64,000 nucleotides of DNA from Rhodococcus rhodnii NBRC 100604 (GCF_001894925.1 NZ_BCXD01000021.1:21981-85980); one strand, 5' to 3'. Numbered from the stretch's first letter, positions 18,493 to 27,582 are shown. Made by a program: numbers and translations. The notes: generated from the sequence alone by a model not told the origin.

Positions 18493-19508
18493 CGGTCCTT
18501 CTCCTTCGCTGCGCCGTCGTCGCCGTCGACCTCGCGTCCGGTGAGGGTCAGGAAGACCTCGTCCATCGTCGGACGGCGCAGCCCGACGTCGAACACCTCG
18601 ATGTCGGCCCGCGAGAGCCTGGTCAGTGCGTCGACGAGCGAGTCGGCGCCTGCGTCCACCGGAAACGTCACTCTGCGTGCCTTGACGTTGACGTCGATGT
18701 CGCCGGCCGACACGTCGCCGAGGACGGAGCGGATCCGGTCCAGGTCGGTGCCGTTCTCGACGCTGAGCTCGATCCGTTCGCCGCCGATGCGCTCCTTGAG
18801 TGCGTCGGCGGTTCCGCGCGCGATGACGCGGCCGCGGTCGATCACGGCGACGTCGTCGGCGAGCCGTTCCGCCTCGTCCATGTACTGCGTCGTGAGCAGG
18901 AGCGTCGTCCCGCGCGAGACGAGGTCGTCGATGACGTCCCACAGCGAGAGGCGTGCGCGGGGATCGAGGCCCGTCGTCGGTTCGTCGAGGAAGAGCACCT
19001 CGGGCTCGGCGACGAGTGCGCCCGCGAGATCGAGCCGGCGCCGCATCCCGCCCGAATAGCCCTTGACGGGCCGGTCGCCGGCCTCCGCGAGGTCGAACCG
19101 ATCGAGCAGTTCGCGCGCTCGACTGCGTGCGGCGCGCGTACCCAGGTGATAGAGCCGTCCGACCATCTCGAGGTTCTCGAAGCCCGTCAGGTACTCGTCG
19201 ACCGCCGCGTACTGGCCGGACGCACCGATGCGTGCGCGCAGGTCGTCGGCCTCCGCGACGACGTCGAGCCCGAGAACGCGCGCACTGCCCTCGGTGGGAG
19301 TGATCAGCGTCGTCAGGACCCGGACGGCCGTCGTCTTGCCCGCACCGTTGGGGCCGAGCAGCGCCATGACGGTGCCGCTCGGAACCCGCAGATCGATGCC
19401 GGCAAGCGCATCGAGGTCGCCGTACCGTTTGACCAGACCTTCGATGACGATCGCGTCGTCCGTGCTCGTGCCGTCTGTGATCGTGTCGCCTGTGATCGTG
19501 CCGTCCAT
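18489..19508 (-). CDS. DrrA-type drug-export ABC ATPase
   Basis: A 339-residue nucleotide-binding subunit. Walker A is LLGPNGAGKTT, the signature is YSGGMRRRLDLA, Walker B is VLFLDEPTTGLD, and the switch region is TTQYMDEAERLAD, the TQYxxEA form common in DrrA. A C-terminal domain of about 100 residues, ending RRPTMDEVFLTLTGR, is typical of DrrA exporters. Start ATG 19508 has AGGAG 7 nt upstream; the frame continues open to 19571 without a better site. It pairs with the downstream permease to export a hydrophobic compound. No biosynthetic genes lie nearby, so resistance or detoxification is more likely than self-immunity. Confidence 0.9.
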   Translation of the reverse strand: MDGTITGDTITDGTSTDDAIVIEGLVKRYGDLDALAGIDLRVPSGTVMALLGPNGAGKTTAVRVLTTLITPTEGSARVLGLDVVAEADDLRARIGASGQYAAVDEYLTGFENLEMVGRLYHLGTRAARSRARELLDRFDLAEAGDRPVKGYSGGMRRRLDLAGALVAEPEVLFLDEPTTGLDPRARLSLWDVIDDLVSRGTTLLLTTQYMDEAERLADDVAVIDRGRVIARGTADALKERIGGERIELSVENGTDLDRIRSVLGDVSAGDIDVNVKARRVTFPVDAGADSLVDALTRLSRADIEVFDVGLRRPTMDEVFLTLTGREVDGDDGAAKEKDR

Positions 19509-19612
19509 ACCGATCTCCTGCCGGTGTACCCATTCCCTCGACCACAACTCGTCAAGTGTGACCCCGGGCACCGACAGAAGTCATCGGAACGCAGCACTAC
19601 TTCATCGCAGCA

Positions 19613-21133
19613 CTACTTCATCGCCGAGGTGCTCGATGCGAGAGACCGCACGGACAGCGCGGTGAAGACTGCGGCAGCAGTCAGGGCGACCGGGATCGTG
19701 ACGATCAGGGCACCCGTGTCCAGGTTTCCCGCCCAGGCCCACGGGACGTACATCCCGAACGCCGACCGAAGCCCGTCGTTGCCGCCGACGAGCACACCGG
19801 CGATCGTGCCGGCGACCGCGACCAGCAAGGTCGGGAGAAGTCCGACGGACGAGGTCAGGAACGTACCGAACGCCAGCAGCATCATCCCGAAGACCACGAA
19901 CACCACACCGATCCGAAGCCCCACGACGAACCCGGGCCCGATGACGAACACCGAACCGGCCACAGCAGACGTGAGAACGAGACTCTCCGCCGCGATCAGC
20001 CGACGAGCATGTTTCCGAACGGAGACAGGACGGATCGCGATCCCGCGAGCACCGCGTCGCCACCGCGACACCGCGATCAGGGGCAGAACGGAGCACCCGA
20101 GCGGAAGAACGAGAAGCGCGAAGACCGTCGCGGTCTCGCCGGGCTCCAGGTACCGGCGCAGCCAGCCGACCGTCACGATCGCCAGCGCCGTCAGGACGAG
20201 GAGCCCGGATCCGCGGAGCGCAGCAGCCGGCATGCGATCGAGAATCCCGAGGGATCCGCGTCGCGGCCGCGCGGTCGGCCCCCCGGAAGCGGCAGCGCCG
20301 AGTGAGGTCTCGACTACTCGCCCGCCGCTCGGCATCCGCCGCATTCTGCTGTCCGACCGGGCCGACACTCCGGCTCGCGCGAGGACGAGCGCGGTACCGC
20401 TGATCAGCGAGAGTGCCACGGCTACAACCGAACCGGAGATCACGACCCCGTTCAGCGCTTCACCGTTCGCATGTGTTCCGATCAGACTCAGGGTGGGCCG
20501 GATCTGCCACGCCGACGGGACGAACGGCCAGAGACGGGTCTCGGCCGTCGTCGCCCCTGCGACGACGAGGAGCAGGGTGGCGACGAGCGCGCCACCGAAT
20601 CCCGTTGCCTCGCCGACCAGTCGCACGAGAACGACGAAGGCCGTTCCCCCGAGCACACAGACCCACGCCAGCGTCGCCGTGTCCCGGAACGCCTCGCCGA
20701 GACCCGCCGTCCGTTCACCGATCACCGCGTAGGCGAGAAAGGCGGTCCCGACATGCGTCGAACAGAAGACGAGCATCCACCAACCCAGAACGCACGAACC
20801 GGCGAGGGTTCTGCGCCAAGGAGCGACGGATCGCACGTTCACGGCAGGACCGGCACGTCGTTCCGTGACCGCGATGTATGCCGCCACGGCTCCGACGAAT
20901 CCCGGACCGACGGCGACGATCCACATGTTCTGATGTGCGAGAACACGTTCCCAGGTCGCCGGACCCGACGCCACCAGCAGAACCACGGACGCCAGCGACA
21001 CGAGGCATACGACCGGCACGGCCAGCAGGATCGGTGACGGCACCCAGACCCGGAGCCCGGCGAGGACGGCGGATCCACGCACACGACCGCTGCCCCGAGC
21101 AGCCGACGGCACCGCATCGCTTCGCACGATCAT
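19613..21133 (-). CDS. Polytopic membrane protein, probable ABC-2 permease (duplicated halves)
   Basis: A 506-residue protein with about 12 hydrophobic segments in two groups (roughly residues 35-265 and 310-490), separated by a charged Arg/Ser/Gly linker. I do not recognise a named family from motifs. Its ATG (21133) overlaps the stop of an upstream BcrA-like ATPase (ATGA), which makes it the transporter's membrane partner. The unit is divergent from a two-component system, the layout often seen for peptide-antibiotic detoxification transporters. Substrate unknown. Confidence 0.7.
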   Translation of the reverse strand: MIVRSDAVPSAARGSGRVRGSAVLAGLRVWVPSPILLAVPVVCLVSLASVVLLVASGPATWERVLAHQNMWIVAVGPGFVGAVAAYIAVTERRAGPAVNVRSVAPWRRTLAGSCVLGWWMLVFCSTHVGTAFLAYAVIGERTAGLGEAFRDTATLAWVCVLGGTAFVVLVRLVGEATGFGGALVATLLLVVAGATTAETRLWPFVPSAWQIRPTLSLIGTHANGEALNGVVISGSVVAVALSLISGTALVLARAGVSARSDSRMRRMPSGGRVVETSLGAAASGGPTARPRRGSLGILDRMPAAALRGSGLLVLTALAIVTVGWLRRYLEPGETATVFALLVLPLGCSVLPLIAVSRWRRGARGIAIRPVSVRKHARRLIAAESLVLTSAVAGSVFVIGPGFVVGLRIGVVFVVFGMMLLAFGTFLTSSVGLLPTLLVAVAGTIAGVLVGGNDGLRSAFGMYVPWAWAGNLDTGALIVTIPVALTAAAVFTALSVRSLASSTSAMK

Positions 21134-21828
21134 CCCTGCGCCGCCGTCGTCACCGCGAAGTACGCCGCTTCGAGATCACCGTCGGGTGCGAAACCGGACA
21201 GGGACCCCGAATACGCCGTCCGTCCCGCAACGATGCACGTGACGTCGTCGGCGACGGCGGCGACCTCGCCGAGAACGTGGGAGGAGAAGAGCACGGCCTT
21301 CCCCGAGCTTCTCAGCCTGCGTACGAGTTCGCGGATCTCCCTGACACCTTCGGGATCGAGCCCGTTCTGCGGTTCGTCGAGGATGACGAGTTCGGGATCG
21401 CCGAGCAACGCGATCGCGGTCGCCAGGCGGCTACGCATGCCCGTCGAGAACGTGCGAGCGCGACGATGCTGGACGTCGGTCAGTCCTGCGATCGTCAGAG
21501 CACGGTCGACGGCACCGCCGTCCACTCCGATCAGCGATGCATGAACGGCGAGATTCCTTCGCGCGCTGAGGTGGCCGTAGAAGCTCGGGCCGTCGACCGA
21601 CGCACCGACCCTCGCGAGCGACGACCGCGTCCACGGCTCGCCGAAGAGCCGTACGCTCCCGGACTGCGGCGGCAACAGTCCCAGGAGCACTCGCAGGGTC
21701 GTGGACTTCCCGGCTCCGTTCGGGCCGAGCAGTCCGGTCACCGACCCGGGCTTCACCTGCAGATCCACTCCGCGCAACACCTGCCGACGGCCTCGCCGTC
21801 GCCACACCTGCGTCATCTCGACGATCAT
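21130..21828 (-). CDS. ABC transporter ATPase (BcrA-like)
   Basis: A compact 232-residue ATPase. Walker A is LLGPNGAGKST, the signature region is RTFSTGMRSRLATA (diverged from LSGGQ), Walker B is LVILDEPQNGLDPEG, and the H-loop lies in FSSHVLGEVA. This pattern is common in lantibiotic/bacitracin exporters. ATG 21828 or 21816 are both plausible starts; the frame is open to 22056 but would then cross into the divergent promoter region. It couples to the permease by a 4-nt overlap. Confidence 0.83.
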   Translation of the reverse strand: MIVEMTQVWRRRGRRQVLRGVDLQVKPGSVTGLLGPNGAGKSTTLRVLLGLLPPQSGSVRLFGEPWTRSSLARVGASVDGPSFYGHLSARRNLAVHASLIGVDGGAVDRALTIAGLTDVQHRRARTFSTGMRSRLATAIALLGDPELVILDEPQNGLDPEGVREIRELVRRLRSSGKAVLFSSHVLGEVAAVADDVTCIVAGRTAYSGSLSGFAPDGDLEAAYFAVTTAAQG

Positions 21829-21887
21829 GCGAACACGCTCGCATTCGACGCCGCGGCGGCACATCCGCCGACGGAACGAACCGGTCG

Positions 21888-21907
21888 TCTCCTCCTGTCG
21901 TAGGAGA
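21888..21907. promoter_or_regulatory. Short inverted repeat between ABC operon and two-component system
   Basis: TCTCCT (21888-21893) and AGGAGA (21902-21907) are inverted with an 8-nt spacer in the 184-bp divergent region between the transporter and the sensor kinase. It could be the binding site of the adjacent LuxR-type response regulator. One arm also resembles a ribosome-binding sequence, so chance is a real alternative. Confidence 0.3.
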
Positions 21908-22012
21908 TGACCTTCCGCCGGGCCCCATGGCGGAAGATCCAGGGCACAACCGACCTGGTGCGGTCGTGGCGCTCCCGGCAAGAATCCGTCCGTGCCCGGG
22001 GGACTGTCGCGA

Positions 22013-23263
22013 ATGCTGTCGAGCGACTCGACGACGAAACACCCTCGGCAACCCACCGGGCCCGGGCCGACGGTCGGCCGGACGGCGACGTCCGTGTTCG
22101 CACGGACGCACGGCGTCGATCGAGTGCTCGCAGCAGCGGGATCCGCCGTTGCCGCGCTCTACTGGGTCGCGGCCTCGTCTCCCGGCGCCGGTGCCTCGGA
22201 TCTTGCTCTGGCACTGTCGAATACCGGCCTGGTCTGCTGTCTCCTGTTCCGCTCGGCCTTTCCGATTTCTGCCGCTTCCGTCACGGCGCTGCTGTGCGGT
22301 GCGATGGCCGCGGTCGGTCTGGTCGGCCCCACCCCGGTGAGCGTGTCGCCGCTGCTCGTCGCCGCGCCGTTGGCGCTGAGCGCGATCACCTACCGAGCTC
22401 CGGCTACGACCGCCGGGCTCGTCGCGCTGATCGCAGCGGCGATCGGAAGCGCTGCCAGCCCGATCGTGCAGAACTCCGCTGCACCGCTGTGGGCGTACAG
22501 CGCTCACCTCGCCGTTCTCCTGATCGTCCATCTCCGGGCGCGGTGGCGACGGAAGGAGCGAGCCTTCCGCCGGAAGGAGATCGAATCAAGGGCCGCCCTC
22601 GCGCGAGCGGACGAGCGCGACCGGCTCGCGTCGGAGCTGCACGACATCCTCGGCCACGGCCTCACCGTCATCCATGCCCACGCGAACGCCCGGCTGGCCC
22701 ATGCCGATGCCGATGCCGATGCCGATGCGAGCACCGAGACCACCGATTCACTCCGCACGATCAGGTCGATCGCGAAAGCATCGATACGCGACCTGCGATT
22801 CCTGGTGGGAGCGACGAGTGCCCCGTCCGATGCGACACACGAGGGACTTCGCGAGATTCCCGGTCTGCTGGCGGCATCACGGACAGCCGGTGTCGATCTG
22901 CGAACATCGGTGCCCGATCCCGCAGCGCTGTCGACCTGGGACGCCGAAGTGAACGCCGATACGAGACACGTGATCGTTCGGTGTCTTCGAGAAGGTCTCA
23001 CCAATGCGCTACGCCACGGCGACGCCTCCGGCCACGTCGACGTGGAACTGTCGCGCCACTCCGGCAACCTGGAGTTGGTGATCCGAAACAAGCCCTCGGA
23101 CGTCGAGGCCGAGCGGCTCCGACCGCCCGGCACGGGGCTCTCGACCCTCCGACGACGCGTCGAGGCCGTGGGCGGGCACCTCGGTGCGGGCCTCGACGCC
23201 CACGTCTTCCGGCTGCAGGTCCAGCTGCCCCTCGACGTGAACCGGGCGGGGAGAGTTCGGTGA
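22013..23263 (+). CDS. NarL-type sensor histidine kinase
   Basis: About 416 residues. The N-terminal third has five or six short hydrophobic segments and no large outside domain, so it is an intramembrane-sensing kinase. The phosphoacceptor helix is ERDRLASELHDILGHG (HisKA_3 type), and the HATPase region has LREGLTNALRHG and PPGTGLSTLRRRV. A run of six-base repeats (gccgat, 22703-22728) encodes Ala-Asp repeats shortly after the H-box helix. ATG 22013 has GGGGGA upstream; GTG 21992 is an alternative. Its stop overlaps the regulator's GTG. The divergent ABC transporter is its likely target or sensing partner. Confidence 0.85.
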   Translation: MLSSDSTTKHPRQPTGPGPTVGRTATSVFARTHGVDRVLAAAGSAVAALYWVAASSPGAGASDLALALSNTGLVCCLLFRSAFPISAASVTALLCGAMAAVGLVGPTPVSVSPLLVAAPLALSAITYRAPATTAGLVALIAAAIGSAASPIVQNSAAPLWAYSAHLAVLLIVHLRARWRRKERAFRRKEIESRAALARADERDRLASELHDILGHGLTVIHAHANARLAHADADADADASTETTDSLRTIRSIAKASIRDLRFLVGATSAPSDATHEGLREIPGLLAASRTAGVDLRTSVPDPAALSTWDAEVNADTRHVIVRCLREGLTNALRHGDASGHVDVELSRHSGNLELVIRNKPSDVEAERLRPPGTGLSTLRRRVEAVGGHLGAGLDAHVFRLQVQLPLDVNRAGRVR

Positions 23264-23910
23264 TCAGAGTCGGAATCGTCGACGACCAGCCGCTCCTCGT
23301 CTCGGCATTCGCGGCACTCGTCGACACCGCCCCGGACATGAGAGCGGTTGCCACCGGACACGACGGCGACGACGCGATCGACCTGGCCACCACGCGACAG
23401 CTCGACGTACTCCTGCTGGACGTGAAGATGCCCGGTACGAGCGGGCTCGACGCCGCCCGCATCGTCGCCGGTATGCCCGACGCCCCGCGCATCCTCATGC
23501 TGACGACGTTCGATGTCGCCGACTACGTGATCGAGGCGCTCCGCAACGGTGCACACGGATTCCTCCTCAAGGACGCCGATACCGCCGAGTTCCTCGACGC
23601 GGTACGCACGGTGCATGCGGGCCGAACCGTCCTGGCAGCCGAAGCCGCAGGACACGTGGCCGAGGCACTGCGGTCCGCCCCACGAGCCCCGAGCACGATC
23701 CGCACCGACGTGACGCCGCGCGAACGCGACGTCCTGGTGCTCGTGGGCGAGGGCCTGACGAACCCTGAGATCGCGCATCGACTCTTCATCGCGGAGACCA
23801 CCGTGAAGTCCCACGTCAGCAGCCTTCTGGCGAAACTCGGGTGCCGCGATCGCGTCGCTCTCGCCGTACTCGCCAACTCCCCCGAGCCGCCCCGCCCGCG
23901 CCCGCGGTGA
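23260..23910 (+). CDS. LuxR/NarL-family response regulator
   Basis: A 216-residue regulator. The receiver domain (residues 1-120) has acidic pair D8/D9, phosphoacceptor D54 in LLLDVKMPG and the late Lys in FLLKDA. The C-terminal LuxR helix-turn-helix (about residues 148-205) contains LTPRERDVL-like TPRERDVLVLV and IAETTVKSHVSSLLAKLG. GTG 23260 overlaps the kinase stop (GTGA), so the two are coupled. It probably activates the divergent ABC transporter operon on drug or envelope stress; this is inferred from layout. Confidence 0.9.
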   Translation: MIRVGIVDDQPLLVSAFAALVDTAPDMRAVATGHDGDDAIDLATTRQLDVLLLDVKMPGTSGLDAARIVAGMPDAPRILMLTTFDVADYVIEALRNGAHGFLLKDADTAEFLDAVRTVHAGRTVLAAEAAGHVAEALRSAPRAPSTIRTDVTPRERDVLVLVGEGLTNPEIAHRLFIAETTVKSHVSSLLAKLGCRDRVALAVLANSPEPPRPRPR

Positions 23911-23913
23911 CCC

Positions 23914-24753
23914 TCAGCCGGTCACGCGTGCCGCCGTTCCGGCGTCGATCGGAACGACGATGCCCGAGATGTGGGCGCTGTCTCGGCTCGCGAGGAAGAG
24001 CACGACGCGGCTGACCTCGAACGGTTCGAGCCACGGGACGGGCTGTGCGTGCAACGACTCGAAGACGGGGGCGACGTCCTCGGGAGTCGGATTGTCGAGG
24101 TCGGGACGCAGGTGCGAGTACAGCGCGTGGTTGTGGATCATCGGCGTCGAGATGTTGCCGGGCGCGACGGCGTTGACGGTGATGCCGTGATCGGCGAGGT
24201 CGAGCGCCGAACTCTTGGTGAGCCCGATGACGCCCCATTTCGACGCCGCGTACGCGGCCATGTTGGGACCACCGCTGCGGCCCAGCATCGACGACACCGT
24301 GACGATGCGCCCGTACCCGCGCGCGATCATCCCGGGGGCGACGGTCGCGATCGTGTTGAACACGCCCGTCAGGTTCGTGCCGATCGCCTCGTCCCACCGT
24401 CCGCTCGACATCGACTGGACGGGCGACGGGATCGAGACGCCCGCGTTGGCGACGGCGATGTCGATGCGGCCGAACTCCGCCTCCGCGCTCGTGACGACGT
24501 GCTCCATCGCCCCTCGGTCTGCCGTGTCGGCGCGCAGGGCCAGGACGCGGCGCCCGGTCGCCTCGACCATCCGCACCGTCTCGGCGAGGTCCTCCTCGGT
24601 CGCGAGCGGATAGTCGACGTGGGGTGAGCCGTCGAGCCGGTCGCACAGCACGACGTCGGCCCCCCGCTCCGCGAATGCGAGCGCATGCGCGCGCCCCTGC
24701 CCTCGTGCACCGCCCGTCACGAGTGCCACCTGCCCGTCGAAAGCGTGCTCCAT
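23914..24753 (-). CDS. SDR oxidoreductase, probably mycofactocin-coupled
   Basis: A 279-residue short-chain dehydrogenase. The dinucleotide motif is TGGARGQGRAHA, the active site is Ser (SSMLG), Tyr-x3-Lys (YAASK) and the NAG motif is VANAGVS. The extra segment CDRLDGSPHVDYPLATEEDL after beta-2 and the ArgGlyGlnGlyArg glycine loop match the group of SDRs said to hold their NAD tightly and hand electrons to mycofactocin, common in mycobacteria and rhodococci. Start ATG 24753 has AGGAGA upstream. It converges on the response regulator with a 3-nt gap. The alcohol substrate is unknown. Confidence 0.8.
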   Translation of the reverse strand: MEHAFDGQVALVTGGARGQGRAHALAFAERGADVVLCDRLDGSPHVDYPLATEEDLAETVRMVEATGRRVLALRADTADRGAMEHVVTSAEAEFGRIDIAVANAGVSIPSPVQSMSSGRWDEAIGTNLTGVFNTIATVAPGMIARGYGRIVTVSSMLGRSGGPNMAAYAASKWGVIGLTKSSALDLADHGITVNAVAPGNISTPMIHNHALYSHLRPDLDNPTPEDVAPVFESLHAQPVPWLEPFEVSRVVLFLASRDSAHISGIVVPIDAGTAARVTG

Positions 24754-24936
24754 CGGCTCTCCTTGCCCTCCACTCGATCGTCGCCGACCGACGCCGCGCA
24801 TGTGCGCACTTCGGCGAGGCGCTGTCGACTCACACCCTGTCGCGCCGCGGATGTGACGGGACCCACTCCTCCCGGTGACCAGGAGTTGCAGGTGCGCAGT
24901 CCGCCGCTGCCGTTCACTCCGGCACCTGTGATCGCC

Positions 24937-24942
24937 TAGATT
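24937..24942 (+). promoter_or_regulatory. Leaderless -10 (TAGATT) of the trehalose gene
   Basis: TAGATT lies 6 nt before GTG 24949, with no ribosome-binding sequence in between. The transcript would begin at or next to the start codon, as is common for actinobacterial leaderless mRNAs. Confidence 0.55.
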
Positions 24943-24948
24943 CGACAT

Positions 24949-27495
24949 GTGAGCGCACAAGACCTCCCCGCCCCGCTCCGGCGAGCACTCGTCACCGTCG
25001 CCCGCACGCCACGCCTGCTCGTGGCGTCGGACTACGACGGCACGATGGCGCCCATCGTCTCCGATCCCGAGAAGGCGTTTCCGCTGCCGGAGGCCGTACG
25101 GGCGCTGCGCTCGATCGCGAATCTCCCCGGCACGGCGGCCGCCGTCGTGTCGGGCCGCGCGCTCAAGGACCTCGCGGTGCTCTCGCGCCTGCCGGCCGAG
25201 GTGCAACTCGTCGGCAGCCACGGGTCGGAGTTCGACGCCGGGTTCATCCACGCGATCGACGCCGAGGCCCGCGACCGGCTCGAACAGATCACGCGCACGC
25301 TCGAGGAGATCGCGGCGCGTCACGCCGGCACCGCCGTCGAGGCCAAGCCCGCGAGCGTCGCCCTGCACGTCCGCAACGCCGAACCCGCCGCCGCCCAGTA
25401 CGCGCTGAACGAGGCCCGCGCCGAACTGCCGTCGTGGCCCGGTGTCCAGGTCACCGAGGGCAAGGCCGTCATCGAGTTCGCGGTCATCGCGACCGACAAG
25501 GGACAGGCACTCGACATCCTCCGTCATCAGGAGGGTGCATCGGCGGCCGTGTTCATCGGCGACGACGTGACCGACGAGAAGGCGTTCCGCCGGTTGCAGG
25601 GCCCCGACGTCGGCATCAAGGTCGGCGACGGCGACACCCTCGCCGAGTACCGGATCGAGAGCCCCGAGCAGGTCGCGACGACGCTCGCGTTCCTGCTCGA
25701 CGAACGCCGCACGTGGCTCTCGGGTGCCGACGCGTCGCCGATCGAGCGGCTCTCGATGCTCGCGAACCCCCGCACCGTGGCGCTCGTGACGCCCGACGCC
25801 ACGCTCACGTGGCTGTGTCACCCGGAACCCGATTCGGCCGCGGTGTTCGCGCACCTGCTCGGCGGCACGGCGGCCGGTCACTTCACGGTCGGCCCGCAAC
25901 GGCACGGCCTGCCGCTCAGCCAGCGCTACGTCGACGGCACGATGACGGTGCAGACGCGCTGGGCGAGCCTGTCCGTCACCGACTACCTGCCGCACGACGT
26001 GGGACCGGGACGCACCGACTTCACGCGCGTCGTCAGCGGCCGCGTGCCCGCCGTCGTGACGTTCGCGCCGCGCCCCGAGTTCGGCCAGTCGCAGGTCTCG
26101 TTCGAGATCGTGCCCGACGGCCTGCGCGTGCACGGCACGAACGATCCGTACGTGCTGCGCTCCCCCGGCGTCGAGTGGCACGTCACGACGGACGGCAATC
26201 AGGAGACGGCACACGCGACGATCGATCCGTCGGCAGGCGACGTGGTGCTCGAACTACGATGCGGCACAGAGGACATCGGGCCGTCGGTGATGACGGAGAA
26301 CGAGCGCCGCGCGCTCGCCGAGTCGTACTGGCGCGACTGGGTCGGCGACCTCGAACTGCCCGGCGTGAAGCCCGATCTCATGAAGCGCTCGGCACTCACG
26401 CTGCGCGGCCTCGTGCACGCGGATTCCGGGTCGATCATGGCGGCGGCCACGACGTCGCTGCCCGAGGAGATCGGCGGTGTCCGAAACTGGGACTACCGCT
26501 ACTGCTGGCTTCGCGACGCCGCGCTCACGGCGTCGGCGCTGGTCTCGCTCGGCTCGCTCGGCGAGGCCGAGGACTACCTCGACTGGGTGCACACGGTGCT
26601 CGAGAGCCTGCCCGGCCCCGAACGCCTCCATCCGCTCTACACGCTGTGGGGCACGGCGCTGCCGCCCGAGGCCGTGATCGACTCGCTGCCCGGGTACGCC
26701 GGGTCGCGGCCGGTGCGCGTGGGCAACGCCGCCAACCAGCAGGTGCAGCTCGACGTCTTCGGCCCGATCGTCGAACTCGTCTCGCACCTCGCACACGCGC
26801 GCGAGAAGAAGGGGCTCCGGCCCGGCGTCGCGCTCGCCGATCGCGACTGGGAACTCGTGCAGGCGATGGTCGAGGCCGTCGAGCGCCGGTGGTTCGAGCC
26901 CGACCACGGTATCTGGGAGATCCGCGACAACCCGCGTCACCACGTGTACTCGAAGGTCATGGGCTGGGTGACGGTCGATCGGGCGCTCACGCTCGCCCAG
27001 CACTTCGGACGGCCCGCAGGCACGAACTGGAAGGCGCTGCGCGACGAGATCGCCGCGGAGGTGCTGGAGAAGGGCTGGAACGACGACGTCCGTTCGTACA
27101 CCGCCGCGTACGACGGCACCGACCTCGACGCCGCGACCCTGCACATCGGGCTGTCGGGCCTGATCGATCCGCAGGACGAACGGTTCCGGCTCACCGTCCT
27201 CGCGACCGAAGCGGAACTGCGCAGCGGTTCGACGGTCTACCGCTATCACCACGACGACGGCCTCCCCGGCACGGAGGGCGGCTTCCACCTGTGTGCTGCA
27301 TGGCTCGTCGAGGCGTACCTGCTCGTCGGCGCGCGCTCGCAGGCGGAAGCACTGTTCGCGCAACTCGTCTCGGCAGCGGGCCCGACCGGCCTGCTCAGCG
27401 AGGAGTACGACCCCGTCGCCGAGCGGTCGCTGGGCAATCACCCGCAGGCGTACAGCCACATCGGCCTGCTGCGGTGCGCACAGCTCCTCGCCTGA
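24949..27495 (+). CDS. Trehalose-phosphatase / GH15 glycosidase fusion
   Basis: An 848-residue two-domain protein. Residues about 1-250 are an OtsB-like HAD phosphatase: SDYDGTMAPI (nucleophile and acid Asp), VVSGR, then FIGDDVTDEKAF (metal Asp). Residues about 265-848 are a glycoside hydrolase 15 (glucoamylase/trehalase) with EEIGGVRNWDYRYCWLRDAA and, near the end, a catalytic-acid region around LLSEEYDP. Trehalose-6-phosphate could thus be dephosphorylated and then split to glucose by one polypeptide. GTG 24949 is used as a leaderless start; no Shine-Dalgarno is present. The domain calls are firm; the coupled reaction is inference. Confidence 0.85.
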   Translation: MSAQDLPAPLRRALVTVARTPRLLVASDYDGTMAPIVSDPEKAFPLPEAVRALRSIANLPGTAAAVVSGRALKDLAVLSRLPAEVQLVGSHGSEFDAGFIHAIDAEARDRLEQITRTLEEIAARHAGTAVEAKPASVALHVRNAEPAAAQYALNEARAELPSWPGVQVTEGKAVIEFAVIATDKGQALDILRHQEGASAAVFIGDDVTDEKAFRRLQGPDVGIKVGDGDTLAEYRIESPEQVATTLAFLLDERRTWLSGADASPIERLSMLANPRTVALVTPDATLTWLCHPEPDSAAVFAHLLGGTAAGHFTVGPQRHGLPLSQRYVDGTMTVQTRWASLSVTDYLPHDVGPGRTDFTRVVSGRVPAVVTFAPRPEFGQSQVSFEIVPDGLRVHGTNDPYVLRSPGVEWHVTTDGNQETAHATIDPSAGDVVLELRCGTEDIGPSVMTENERRALAESYWRDWVGDLELPGVKPDLMKRSALTLRGLVHADSGSIMAAATTSLPEEIGGVRNWDYRYCWLRDAALTASALVSLGSLGEAEDYLDWVHTVLESLPGPERLHPLYTLWGTALPPEAVIDSLPGYAGSRPVRVGNAANQQVQLDVFGPIVELVSHLAHAREKKGLRPGVALADRDWELVQAMVEAVERRWFEPDHGIWEIRDNPRHHVYSKVMGWVTVDRALTLAQHFGRPAGTNWKALRDEIAAEVLEKGWNDDVRSYTAAYDGTDLDAATLHIGLSGLIDPQDERFRLTVLATEAELRSGSTVYRYHHDDGLPGTEGGFHLCAAWLVEAYLLVGARSQAEALFAQLVSAAGPTGLLSEEYDPVAERSLGNHPQAYSHIGLLRCAQLLA

Positions 27496-27512
27496 ACGAC
27501 GCCGTCCGAACC

Positions 27513-27582
27513 CCGACGCTCCCCGATTCGTGGTCGCGCTCCCTCACCAGGGTCAGCGTGAGCGCGAATCGGGGAGCGTCGG
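27513..27582. repeat. Long palindrome after the trehalose gene
   Basis: CCGACGCTCCCCGATTCG (27513-27530) is matched exactly by its reverse complement at 27565-27582, an 18-bp stem with a 34-nt loop that holds a further GCTCCC and GAGCG pair. It is probably a transcription terminator for the trehalose gene or a palindromic insertion. It resembles, in design but not in sequence, those at 11473 and 63307. Confidence 0.7.

Noticed and set aside
24865..24928. Short inverted repeats before the trehalose fusion (ACTCCT/AGGAGT and CAGGTGC/GCACCTG)
   Set aside because: Arms of 6-7 bp with long spacers are expected by chance in this composition and do not align with the -10 hexamer.
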